Counted from the stretch's first letter, positions 1 through 6,207 are shown. The stretch is DNA of 10,327 bases from Oscillospiraceae bacterium (GCA_902772625.1 CACYBP010000237.1:1-10327), one strand, 5' to 3'. The notes: generated from the sequence alone by a model not told the origin. Numbers and translations are program-made.

Positions 1-605
1 TCCTCGAATTTCGATTTGGTGAACCAGAGGACGAAGTCGATCTTGTTTCTCTTGTTTTCGTCCTCCTCCACGCCCTCGCGCACGCCGGTCTCGAGATCCT
101 CCGCGTCGTGCCGGTTGAAGACGTAGTATTCCGGAAGCTTCGAGGTGTCGAAATACACGTTGCCTCCGGCGATATAGGCGTATCCTTTTTCCAGGAGGCC
201 CTCCACCAGCTTAATGTATTCCGGGATCTGGCTGGTGGCCGGGACGGTCAGGCGGGGGATGCGGATATTCAGTCTCCGGCAGTCCTCGAAGAAGGCGTCG
301 GTGTAGTATTTCGCGATCTCCATCACGGTCTTGTGCTCGCGCTTCGCGCCCTTGAGCATCTTGTCCTCGCCGGTGTCGGCGTCGCTGGTCAGATGGCCGA
401 CGTCGGTGATGTTCATGCACCGGGTCACCTCGTAGCCCTCGTATGCCAGGGCCTTTTCCAGCACGTCCTCCATGATGTAGGTGCGCAGATTGCCCACGTG
501 GGCGAAATGATACACCGTGGGGCCGCAGGTGTACATTTTCACCTTGCCCTCCTCGTGGGTGACGAAATCGTCTTTGGTGCGGGTCAAACTGTTATAAAGC
601 TTCAT
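1..605 (-). CDS. cysS: Cysteinyl-tRNA synthetase, N-terminal part (3' end cut by window edge)
   Basis: Attaches cysteine to tRNA-Cys in the cytoplasm. The minus frame from 605 stays open to the window edge and gives 201 codons, so under half of a normal CysRS of about 460-480 residues. Visible class I landmarks are TCGPTVY at residues 26-32 with zinc-ligand Cys27, and HVGN at 36-39 as the HIGH-type ATP motif. Also visible are ITDVGHLT at 66-73 and KIDFVLWFTKSKF at 188-200, close to the family DFVLWK block. KMSKS and the anticodon domain lie outside. ATG 605 is preferred because GGAAGG sits 9 nt upstream; an in-frame ATG at 614 would touch that site directly. It is the last visible gene of the minus-strand operon, 29 nt after cysE, with no terminator between. 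Family assignment is secure. Confidence 0.96.
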   Translation of the reverse strand, partial: MKLYNSLTRTKDDFVTHEEGKVKMYTCGPTVYHFAHVGNLRTYIMEDVLEKALAYEGYEVTRCMNITDVGHLTSDADTGEDKMLKGAKREHKTVMEIAKYYTDAFFEDCRRLNIRIPRLTVPATSQIPEYIKLVEGLLEKGYAYIAGGNVYFDTSKLPEYYVFNRHDAEDLETGVREGVEEDENKRNKIDFVLWFTKSKFE

Positions 606-634
606 ATTCCTCATCCTTCCCGATCCCGGGGATC

Positions 635-1405
635 TTACTCTTCGGCGGGAGAGCCCGCGAAGGCTTTTCTTTGGGAGATTTCTTCCGCGCCGGGGTCTCC
701 GGCGGCGTCTTTTGCTTTGCTTCCGGCGGTCTTTTCCAGAAGGGCGATCCGCGCCTCAAGCCGCGCGATCTCGGCGGCCACCGGGTCGGGGATGTGAATC
801 TGGTCGAGATCCGGGACCCGCTTGCCCCTGTGCCGGACCACCCGGGCGGGCACGCCCGCCGCGGTGGCGTTGGCGGGCACGTCGCGGAGCACCACGGCGC
901 CCGCAGCCACTTTCGCGCCCGAGCCGATCTTTACCGGCCCCAGGACCTTCGCGCCCGAGCCGATCATCACGTCGTTTCCCACGGTGGGATGGCGCTTGCC
1001 GCTTTCCTTGCCGGTGCCGCCCAGGGTCACCCCCTGGTAGATCGTGCAGTCGTCGCCGATCTCGGTGGTCTCGCCGATGACCACCGACATGCCGTGGTCG
1101 ATCAGAAGCCCCCGGCCGATCTTCGCGCCGGGATGGATCTCGATCCCGGTGATGAACCGGGAGGCCTGGGAGACGAGACGCGCGGTGAAAAAGCGCTCTT
1201 TTTCATAAAGGGCGTGGGAAAGCCGGTGGAGCGCCACGGCGTGAAGCCCGGGATACAAAAGCAGCACCTGGGCGTAGGAGACCGCCGCGGGGTCGCGCTC
1301 CATGATCTTTTTGACGTCGTAGTCAAGCTCCGAAAGCCCCTTTTCCAGGGCCCTTTTCCCGCGGATGCGGAGCTCGTTTGCGCTTTCCAGAAGCTTTTCG
1401 GTCAT
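635..1405 (-). CDS. cysE: Serine O-acetyltransferase
   Basis: Transfers acetyl from acetyl-CoA to L-serine, giving O-acetylserine for cysteine synthesis. The protein has 256 residues. An N-terminal helical part (about 1-85, with ERDPAA at 36-41) is followed by left-handed beta-helix hexapeptide repeats at about 88-188. Family active-site histidines are visible in IDHG (His104) and GKRHPTVG (His139); VTLGGTGK at 126-133 is the usual acetyl-CoA-side loop. The length fits the shorter Gram-positive type. AAGGAG lies 6 nt before ATG 1405. The same frame is open up to 2218, but that part is a shadow of cinA. The C-terminal 30 residues or so (SKAKDAAGD onward) are polar, low in complexity and end in PAEE rather than the terminal Ile that docks into CysK in many species. 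It lies 35 nt after cinA and 29 nt before cysS, as in the common Bacillota cysE-cysS pair. Confidence 0.96.
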   Translation of the reverse strand: MTEKLLESANELRIRGKRALEKGLSELDYDVKKIMERDPAAVSYAQVLLLYPGLHAVALHRLSHALYEKERFFTARLVSQASRFITGIEIHPGAKIGRGLLIDHGMSVVIGETTEIGDDCTIYQGVTLGGTGKESGKRHPTVGNDVMIGSGAKVLGPVKIGSGAKVAAGAVVLRDVPANATAAGVPARVVRHRGKRVPDLDQIHIPDPVAAEIARLEARIALLEKTAGSKAKDAAGDPGAEEISQRKAFAGSPAEE

Positions 1406-1440
1406 AGGAGACTCCTTGAATAGAATGCAGGATAGAAGGA

Positions 1441-2688
1441 TTATCCGAGCAAGCGCCGCCGCGTCATATCCAGGGCGGTGTTCGCGGCGTCGGCGCGGAT
1501 GCGCTCCCGGGAGCGGCGAAGCGTGCCGAATTCGCATTTTTTCACCTCGGTCCGCTTCCCGTCGGAAAGGGCGATATACACCAGGCCCACCGGCTTTTCG
1601 GGCGTGCCGCCGCCGGGGCCGGCGATGCCGGTGACGCCGATGCCGAGGTCGGTGGAGAAGCGGAGCCTGACCCGTTCGGCCATTTCCCGCGCCACCTCTT
1701 CGCTCACGGCGCCTTTTTCCCGGATCAGGGCGGGATCGATGCCGAGAAGGGCCGATTTCGCCTGATTGGAATAGGTGCACACCCCGCCCATGAAGACCTC
1801 CGAGACGCCGGGAAGATCGGTCATCATCTTGGAGATCAGTCCGCCGGTGCAGGATTCGGCGGCGGAAAGGGTCATGCCCCGCTTTTTGAGAAGCGAGAAG
1901 ACGAAGCCGGGAAGACCGTCGCCGTTCTCCTCGTAGGCGTTGTCGCCGAAGATCCCGAGGATCTTTTCCACCAGAGGCCCGCACAGGGCGTACCCCTCCT
2001 CCCGGGTGGGAGCCTTGGCAGCCACGCGGAGCTGGACGCTTCCGTATTTCGCGTAGGGAGCCAGGGTGGGGTTCACGCTTTCGATCATCAGATCGTGAAG
2101 TCTTGCCTCCACGGCGCTTTCGCCCACGTCCCAGACCCGGATGAACCGGGAGGTGAGCACGCCGTCCTCCGGCCGCGTGAGATAGGGGATCACGTAGGTA
2201 TCGGTCATGGGTTCGCACTCGGCCGGCGGGCCCGGCAGCATGATCACGGTGTTTTTCCCGCTTTCAAAGGCGCAGCCCGGGGCGGTGCCCCAGAGATTTT
2301 TGAAGATGACGGCCCCCTCGGGGAGGTCGGCCTGCTTTTCGTTGTTGGGGGTCATTTCCCGGCCGCGTTTCCGGAAGAATTCCCGGATATGGGCAAGGGA
2401 AGCCTCGTCCCGCACCAGCTTTTTTCCGAACACCCGGGCGATGACCTCTTTTGTCAGGTCGTCGTAGGTGGGGCCGAGGCCGCCGGTGGTGACGATCACG
2501 TCGGACCTTCCGGCCGCCTCCCGGAGGGCGGACGCAAGCCTTTCGGGGTTGTCGCCCACCACGGTCTGGTGGTAGACCTCCACGCCGACGTCCTTCAGGC
2601 GGGAGGCGATATAGGCGCCGTCGGTATTCACGATCTCGCCGAGCAGAAGCTCGGTGCCCACGGCGATCAGCTCACTCTTTCGTGCCAC
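1441..2688 (-). CDS. cinA: CinA family protein: MoCF-like domain plus NMN amidohydrolase (PncC) domain
   Basis: This is the full-length two-domain CinA, 415 residues. The N-terminal MoaB/MogA-like domain (about 4-170) carries TTGGLGPTYDD at 67-77 and LPGPP at 151-155; in characterised CinA proteins it has nucleotide pyrophosphatase activity. The C-terminal PncC domain (about 258-412) carries SAAESCTGG at 275-283, with the expected catalytic Ser279, and VTGIAGPGGGTPEKPVG at 352-368. It is expected to deamidate nicotinamide mononucleotide for NAD recycling. CinA is also linked to competence and DNA damage in some bacteria, but nothing here points that way. The start is GTG 2688, with AAGGAG 6 nt upstream. 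The first 17 nt overlap the end of thiI, which suggests translational coupling. Its place among sulfur and cysteine genes has no obvious metabolic reason. Confidence 0.96.
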   Translation of the reverse strand: MARKSELIAVGTELLLGEIVNTDGAYIASRLKDVGVEVYHQTVVGDNPERLASALREAAGRSDVIVTTGGLGPTYDDLTKEVIARVFGKKLVRDEASLAHIREFFRKRGREMTPNNEKQADLPEGAVIFKNLWGTAPGCAFESGKNTVIMLPGPPAECEPMTDTYVIPYLTRPEDGVLTSRFIRVWDVGESAVEARLHDLMIESVNPTLAPYAKYGSVQLRVAAKAPTREEGYALCGPLVEKILGIFGDNAYEENGDGLPGFVFSLLKKRGMTLSAAESCTGGLISKMMTDLPGVSEVFMGGVCTYSNQAKSALLGIDPALIREKGAVSEEVAREMAERVRLRFSTDLGIGVTGIAGPGGGTPEKPVGLVYIALSDGKRTEVKKCEFGTLRRSRERIRADAANTALDMTRRRLLG

Positions 2689-3874
2689 GGTCTTCTCCTT
2701 CCTCCTCCGCGCCGTAGAGCTTCGCGCCGCGGAAGGCCGCCTCCGCGAGCTTTTCGGCGCCGAGCTTTTCCTCCCATTCCAGCACTTCCGAAAGCCGGGG
2801 CTTCAGGCGGGGATGGCGGGGGGTGAAGACGGTGCAGCAGTCCTCGTAGGGGAGGATGGAAAGCTCGTAGGTGTCGATCTTGCGGGAGATCTGAACGATC
2901 TCCTCTTTATCCATGCCGATCAGGGGCCGGAAGACCGGCCGGTCGGCGCATTCCTCGGTGACGGCGATGGCGCCGAGGGTCTGGCTGGCCACCTGGCCGA
3001 GGCTTTCGCCGGTGACCAGAGCGCCGAGCTTTTTCTCTCCGGCGAGCATAGAGGAGACCCGGACCATCAGGCGGCGCATGATGATGGTGAAATATTCCTC
3101 GGGACAGGTGTCCCGGATGGCCAGCTGGGCCTCGGTGAAGGGGATCACATAGACCGGAAGCCTTCCGGTGAAGCGCTCAAGCTTTTTCGCGAGATCCAGG
3201 ACCTTTTCCCGCGCCCGCTCGGAGGTGTAGGGCGGGCTTTCAAAATGGATCGCGGTGAGCGAAAGGCCGCGCTTGGCCATCATGTAGGCGGCCACGGGGC
3301 TGTCGATGCCGCCGGAGAGAAGCAGGAGAGCTTCTCCCGCGCTGCCCACCGGCATGCCTCCCGCGCCGGGAAGCTGCTCGCCGTGGACGTAGGCCGCGTG
3401 ATCCCGGACCTCCACCATACAGATAAGCTCGGGATGATGCACGTCGACCCGGAGAGCGGGGTATTTTTCCAGGATGTCCCCGCCCAGGGTCTCCATGATC
3501 TCGGGGGTGGTCATGGGAAAGCGCTTGTCGCTTCGCCGGGCGTCCACCTTGAAGGACTTGACCTCTGAAAAGCGTTCGCCGAGAAAGGCCAGGGCGGTGT
3601 CGCGGATGGCCTCGTAATTTTTGTCGCATTCGGCCGCCATCGACCGCGCCACGACGCCGAACACGTCGCCCGCGGCCTCGAAGGCCTGATCCACGGCCTC
3701 CTCCGGCCCCCGGAGCTTGCGCACGTAGAGGGTGGACTGGGCGCTGCGGATCTCGAATTTGCCGAAACGGGAGATCCGTCTTTTCAGATTTCCCATCAGG
3801 CGGTTTTCAAAGGTCTGGCGGTTCAGGCCCTTCAGGGCGATCTCGCCGAGCTTTAACAGAATGACTCTTTCCAT
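2672..3874 (-). CDS. thiI: tRNA 4-thiouridine synthase ThiI, short form without rhodanese domain
   Basis: Adenylates U8 of tRNA and inserts sulfur to give 4-thiouridine; the family also feeds sulfur to thiamine thiazole formation. The 400 residues match the short form, not the roughly 480-residue enterobacterial form with a C-terminal rhodanese. An N-terminal ferredoxin-like region and THUMP domain (about 1-165) precede the PP-loop pyrophosphatase core. SGGIDS at 187-192 is the PP-loop ATP site, and EDCC at 344-347 supplies the conserved cysteine (Cys346 or Cys347) near the E. coli Cys344 position. The protein stops soon after (about residue 400). In B. subtilis this short ThiI takes persulfide directly from the adjacent desulfurase NifZ, and here a desulfurase lies just 8 nt upstream. 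ATG 3874 has only a distant AAGGTGAG, so initiation probably relies on coupling to the preceding stop. Confidence 0.96.
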   Translation of the reverse strand: MERVILLKLGEIALKGLNRQTFENRLMGNLKRRISRFGKFEIRSAQSTLYVRKLRGPEEAVDQAFEAAGDVFGVVARSMAAECDKNYEAIRDTALAFLGERFSEVKSFKVDARRSDKRFPMTTPEIMETLGGDILEKYPALRVDVHHPELICMVEVRDHAAYVHGEQLPGAGGMPVGSAGEALLLLSGGIDSPVAAYMMAKRGLSLTAIHFESPPYTSERAREKVLDLAKKLERFTGRLPVYVIPFTEAQLAIRDTCPEEYFTIIMRRLMVRVSSMLAGEKKLGALVTGESLGQVASQTLGAIAVTEECADRPVFRPLIGMDKEEIVQISRKIDTYELSILPYEDCCTVFTPRHPRLKPRLSEVLEWEEKLGAEKLAEAAFRGAKLYGAEEEGEDRGTKE

Positions 3875-3882
3875 ACTATGCT

Positions 3883-5004
3883 TTATCTCACCTTTCTGAG
3901 CGTCGGCAGAAGCTCGGAAAGGGCCTCTGCCAGTGCCGAAAGCTCGTGTTTTTCATTTTCGTGGGAAAGGCTGATCCGAAGGAAGCCTTCGGCCGTCGGC
4001 CGGTCGATCCCCATGGCGGAGAGCACGTGGCTGATCCGCCCCTTGGAGCAGGCCGCGCCGGAGGAGACGAGGATTCCCTTATCCGAAAGGGCGTGGAGAA
4101 GCACCTCGCTTTTATATCCCGGCGCCGAGACCGTCAGGATCCAGGGCGACTGGGTGGGGAAGGAAAGAACCTCAAGCCCCGGGACGCGTCCAAGCTCCTC
4201 TTTCCCGAAGGCGTGGAGGGCTTTCGCCTTTTCGATGCGGGCGGAAAGCGCCTCTCTTCCCTCCCGGCAGGCTTCTCCCATGGAAAGGATCGCCGGCACC
4301 GGCTCGGTGCCCGAACGAAGGCCTCTTTCCTGTCCGCCGCCGGGAAGAAGGGGACGGATATGAAGTCCCTTTCGGATCCACAGAGCGCCCGCGCCCTTGA
4401 TCCCGTGGATCTTGTGGGCGCTGACCGTCACCAGATCGGCTCCGAGCTTTGCCGGGGCCTCCGGGATCTTCAGAAAGGCCTGCACGGCGTCGGTGTGGAA
4501 AAGCGCCGCGCTCTTTGTGCGCTTCAGCATCCGGGCGATGGCGGAGACGGGCTGCACCGCGCCGGTTTCGTTGTTCACCGTCATCACCGAGACCAGGGCG
4601 GTCTCGGGGGTCAGAAGAGCCTCCACGGCCTCGGGCGTGACGATCCCGTCGGGTCCGGCGGGGGCGTAATCCACCCTGACGCCCAGGGAAGAAAGCCTTT
4701 TCGCGGAGGCAAGCACCGCGTCGTGCTCGATCGCGGAGACGACGACGTGCCTTGCGGAGCGGGGATTCAGCGAAAGCAGGGCGAGATCGTCGCCCTCGGT
4801 GCCGCCGGAGGTGAAGACGACTTCTTCGGGAAGACCGCCGAGAGCCAGGGCGGTCTCCTCCCGGGCCTTTCTCAGAAGCCCTTCGGCCTCGGTGCCGCCC
4901 TTATGGAGAGAGGAGGGGTTATAAAAGCATTCCGCCGCGCGCGAAAGGGCGCGCATGGCCCCTTCCGAGGGCCGGGTGGTGGCGGCGTTGTCCAGATAGA
5001 TCAA
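3883..5004 (-). CDS. nifS: Cysteine desulfurase, NifS/IscS family (probable sulfur donor to ThiI)
   Basis: A PLP enzyme that removes sulfur from cysteine, giving alanine and an enzyme-bound persulfide. The 373 residues start IYLDNAATT. Cofactor and active-site marks are SGGTEGDDLAL at 66-76, NNETGAVQP at 144-152, HTDAVQ at 170-175, SAHKIHG at 195-201 with PLP lysine Lys198, and SSGAACS at 314-320 with persulfide Cys319. The start is TTG at 5004: GGAGGG lies 7 nt upstream, and the codon sits exactly at the family N-terminus. The longer open frame to 5283 crosses the promoter and is not credible. As first gene of the operon and thiI's immediate neighbour, it resembles B. subtilis NifZ (YrvO), dedicated to tRNA thiolation. 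A general Fe-S role cannot be excluded, but no iscU-like gene is in view. The symbol is at family level. Confidence 0.95.
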   Translation of the reverse strand: MIYLDNAATTRPSEGAMRALSRAAECFYNPSSLHKGGTEAEGLLRKAREETALALGGLPEEVVFTSGGTEGDDLALLSLNPRSARHVVVSAIEHDAVLASAKRLSSLGVRVDYAPAGPDGIVTPEAVEALLTPETALVSVMTVNNETGAVQPVSAIARMLKRTKSAALFHTDAVQAFLKIPEAPAKLGADLVTVSAHKIHGIKGAGALWIRKGLHIRPLLPGGGQERGLRSGTEPVPAILSMGEACREGREALSARIEKAKALHAFGKEELGRVPGLEVLSFPTQSPWILTVSAPGYKSEVLLHALSDKGILVSSGAACSKGRISHVLSAMGIDRPTAEGFLRISLSHENEKHELSALAEALSELLPTLRKVR

Positions 5005-5109
5005 AGAAAGTCCCTCCGTATCCCCGCGTCTTTGCCCTCCGGAAAAAACCTCCGGGGACGCGCGGAGCGCATGCCGATCCCCGCCTTCCGGCCGATGGGA
5101 TCGGGCGTA
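5005..5109 (-). promoter_or_regulatory. Structured 5' leader of the desulfurase-thiI-cinA-cysE-cysS operon
   Basis: From the predicted transcription start near 5109 to the TTG at 5004 the RNA is about 105 nt and rich in inverted repeats. An 8-bp stem pairs 5104-5097 with 5081-5074 (CCGATCCC/GGGATCGG). Within its loop is a 3-bp GCC/GGC stem closed by GGAA. Next, CTCCG (5067-5063) can pair with CGGAG (5054-5050), followed by one base and six U's (5048-5043), which looks like a weak intrinsic terminator. An alternative 6-bp stem, CGCGTC (5062-5057) with GACGCG (5030-5025), would enclose it. No T-box specifier or AGGGTGG-type T-box sequence is present. The structures are seen in sequence; any regulatory role is inference. 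Confidence 0.4.
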
Positions 5110-5115
5110 CTCTAC

Positions 5116-5144
5116 ATTATACACAACTCGCCTCTTTTTGTAAA
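5116..5144 (-). promoter_or_regulatory. Sigma-A promoter of the minus-strand operon
   Basis: On the minus strand, TTTACA (5144-5139) is followed by a 17-nt spacer and a perfect TATAAT (5121-5116). The expected transcription start is near 5109, about 105 nt before the TTG start. It lies in the only AT-rich stretch of the divergent intergenic region and is close to consensus, so constitutive strength should be high unless the leader limits it. Confidence 0.85.
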
Positions 5145-5151
5145 GGAAAAC

Positions 5152-5181
5152 TTCCCCCGGAAAGCCGCTCCGGAAGGGGAA
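5152..5181. repeat. Imperfect palindrome between the two divergent promoters
   Basis: CCGGA (5157-5161) and TCCGG (5169-5173) form a 5-bp inverted repeat around a 7-base centre. It is extended outward by TTCCC (5152-5156) against GGGGAA (5176-5181), with a two-base bulge. The element lies 7 bp outside the minus-strand -35 and 6 bp before the plus-strand -35. It is upstream of both transcripts, so it is not a terminator. An operator shared by both promoters is possible, but chance is not excluded in such GC-rich sequence. Confidence 0.3.
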
Positions 5182-5187
5182 AAGCTC

Positions 5188-5217
5188 TTGACGGAAGGGC
5201 GGGGATCCGGATATAAT
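5188..5217 (+). promoter_or_regulatory. Sigma-A promoter of the deacetylase gene
   Basis: TTGACG (5188-5193), an 18-nt spacer, then a perfect TATAAT (5212-5217). The predicted start near 5224 leaves a short leader of about 45 nt before the GTG at 5270. The promoter faces away from the minus-strand operon promoter, about 45 bp distant. Confidence 0.8.
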
Positions 5218-5230
5218 AAAGAAAGCTTTT

Positions 5231-5248
5231 CCGGGCGCGTCCGCCCGG
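5231..5248 (+). promoter_or_regulatory. GC-rich 5' UTR hairpin before the deacetylase ribosome binding site
   Basis: CCGGGCG (5231-5237) and CGCCCGG (5242-5248) form a perfect 7-bp all-GC stem with a four-base loop (CGTC). It starts within about 10 nt of the predicted transcription start and ends 6 nt before AAAGGAG. No U-tract follows, so it is not a terminator. It may protect the 5' end or tune ribosome access. Confidence 0.5.
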
Positions 5249-5269
5249 GGACGAAAGGAGCGAAAACGC

Positions 5270-5992
5270 GTGAAGAAATACAAAAAAGCCCTGACCTTCA
5301 GCTACGACGACGGCGTCCGGCAGGACGAAAGGCTGATCGGTCTTTTCAACGCCTACGGCATGAAGGCGACCTTCAATCTCAATTCCGCCCTGCTCGGGAA
5401 GGAGGGGAGCCTGGTCCGCAACGGCGTGGAGATCCGCCACGACAAGGTCGATCCGGGAAGGGTCCGCTCGCTTTACCGGGGGCACGAGATCGCGGGGCAC
5501 ACCCTGACCCACCCCATGCTTCCCTCGCTTCCCGACGAAGAGGTGCGGCGGCAGGTGGAGGAGGACCGGCTCGCCCTTTCGGAGCTCGCGGGGTACGAGG
5601 TGCGGGGCATGGCCTATCCCGGCGGCGGACAGAACCACGACGACCGGGTGGCCGGGATCGTCCGGGAAAAGACCGGCGCGGAATACGCCCGGACCATCGT
5701 GTCTTCTTACTCCTTCAGGCCCGAGACCGATCTTTATAAGCTCCGCCCCACGGTTTATCACCTGGAATTTGAAAAGGTCGAAAGCCTGATCGACGCCTTT
5801 CTCGCCTCTGAACCCGAGACCCCGGAGATCTTTTATATCTGGGGGCACAGCTACGAATTCGACGCCTGGGATTTCTGGGACAGATTCGAGGGGTGGCTCA
5901 AAAAGCTTTCGGGAAAGGACGATATCTTTTACGGCACCAACCGGGAGGTTTTGCTTTCCGACGCGTGGCACGGGGGCAAAAACGATTTGTGA
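5270..5992 (+). CDS. NodB-homology (CE4-type) polysaccharide deacetylase, apparently cytoplasmic
   Basis: A predicted metal-dependent hydrolase removing acetyl groups from a sugar or related substrate; the actual substrate is unknown. The protein is 240 residues. CE4 motifs are in order: SYDDG at 11-15 (catalytic base Asp13, metal ligand Asp14), HTLTH at 77-81 (metal ligands His77 and His81), RGMAYPGG at 112-119 as the third motif, and WGHSYEF at 191-197 with a late His193. It begins MKKYKKALTF with no signal peptide or membrane anchor, so it should stay inside the cell, unlike peptidoglycan and chitin deacetylases. I recall similar proteins grouped with a gellan-lyase-like NodB subfamily, but this was not checked. 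The start is GTG 5270, with AAAGGAG 9 nt upstream. It is a single-gene unit between two promoters, so neighbours give no clue to substrate. Confidence 0.85.
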   Translation: MKKYKKALTFSYDDGVRQDERLIGLFNAYGMKATFNLNSALLGKEGSLVRNGVEIRHDKVDPGRVRSLYRGHEIAGHTLTHPMLPSLPDEEVRRQVEEDRLALSELAGYEVRGMAYPGGGQNHDDRVAGIVREKTGAEYARTIVSSYSFRPETDLYKLRPTVYHLEFEKVESLIDAFLASEPETPEIFYIWGHSYEFDAWDFWDRFEGWLKKLSGKDDIFYGTNREVLLSDAWHGGKNDL

Positions 5993-6023
5993 ACAAAGGG
6001 CAAACTCCCGAAAAAAACGCGGC

Positions 6024-6048
6024 AAAGCCCCTTGACAAGCGGCTTTTT
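6024..6048 (+). terminator. Possible terminator of the deacetylase gene, overlapping the next -35 box
   Basis: AAAGCC (6024-6029) pairs with GGCTTT (6041-6046). Inside it, CTT (6031-6033) can pair with AAG (6037-6039) across a C/C mismatch. A five-T tract (6044-6048) partly forms the stem. It is modest as a terminator but is the only candidate after the stop at 5992. The TTGACA of the next promoter lies within its loop, so the same dyad could instead be an operator. Confidence 0.4.
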
Positions 6049-6060
6049 CTGTGGTAGCCT
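6032..6060 (+). promoter_or_regulatory. Promoter of the ABC exporter leader and operon
   Basis: A consensus TTGACA (6032-6037) is followed by 17 nt and TAGCCT (6055-6060). The -10 is poor (three of six), but it is preceded by TGG in the extended -10 position. The expected start is near 6067, about 45 nt before the small ORF and about 290 nt before the first ABC gene. Confidence 0.65.
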
Positions 6061-6111
6061 ATCAGCGTCGGGCTTTCCGGCCCGAAAAATCGTGAGAAAG
6101 GAGCGGGGAAA

Positions 6112-6207
6112 ATGAGAAATCGCGGCGGAAACGAGAAAAAAGACGAGAGAGAAGCGCGCGCGGCAAAGCGTCTTTCTCTGCATTTTCCCGGCCTTTTCCC
6201 GGACTGA
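6112..6207 (+). CDS. Small ORF, candidate leader peptide of the ABC exporter operon
   Basis: ATG 6112 to TGA 6205-6207 encodes 31 residues. AAAGGAG (6097-6103 region) sits about 8 nt upstream, as good as any site in the window. The peptide starts MRNRGGNEKK, is strongly charged in the middle (eight Lys or Arg in the first 20 residues) and ends FPGLFPD. It has no membrane segment or signal peptide and matches no family I recognise. Its stop codon lies inside hairpin 1 of the leader, so a ribosome finishing or stalling here would cover the following structures. It sits where B. subtilis bmrB sits relative to bmrCD, but I see no sequence similarity to claim. A purely structural RNA with a chance ORF remains possible. 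Confidence 0.5.
   Translation: MRNRGGNEKKDEREARAAKRLSLHFPGLFPD

Noticed and set aside
635..2218. A 527-codon minus-strand open frame running from 2218 through cysE
   Set aside because: Only the last 256 codons (from 1405) encode the CysE fold with a proper ribosome binding site. The upstream part is the antisense-frame shadow of cinA: Arg-rich, without any domain, and inside another gene.
5005..5109. T-box riboswitch in the leader of the cysteine operon
   Set aside because: Expected because cysE-cysS operons in Bacillota often have one, but the leader is too short and lacks the AGGGTGG-type T-box sequence and a specifier loop. The short gaps before cysE and cysS (35 and 29 nt) cannot hold one either.
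3883..5283. Longer desulfurase starting at 5283
   Set aside because: The extra 93 codons would cross the operon's own promoter (5116-5144) and the divergent promoter. The TTG at 5004 has an ideal ribosome binding site and matches the family N-terminus.
3946..5739. A 597-codon plus-strand open frame over the desulfurase and intergenic region
   Set aside because: It is antisense to a clearly recognisable gene, spans two promoters, and has the Gly/Arg-rich composition typical of shadow frames in GC-rich DNA.
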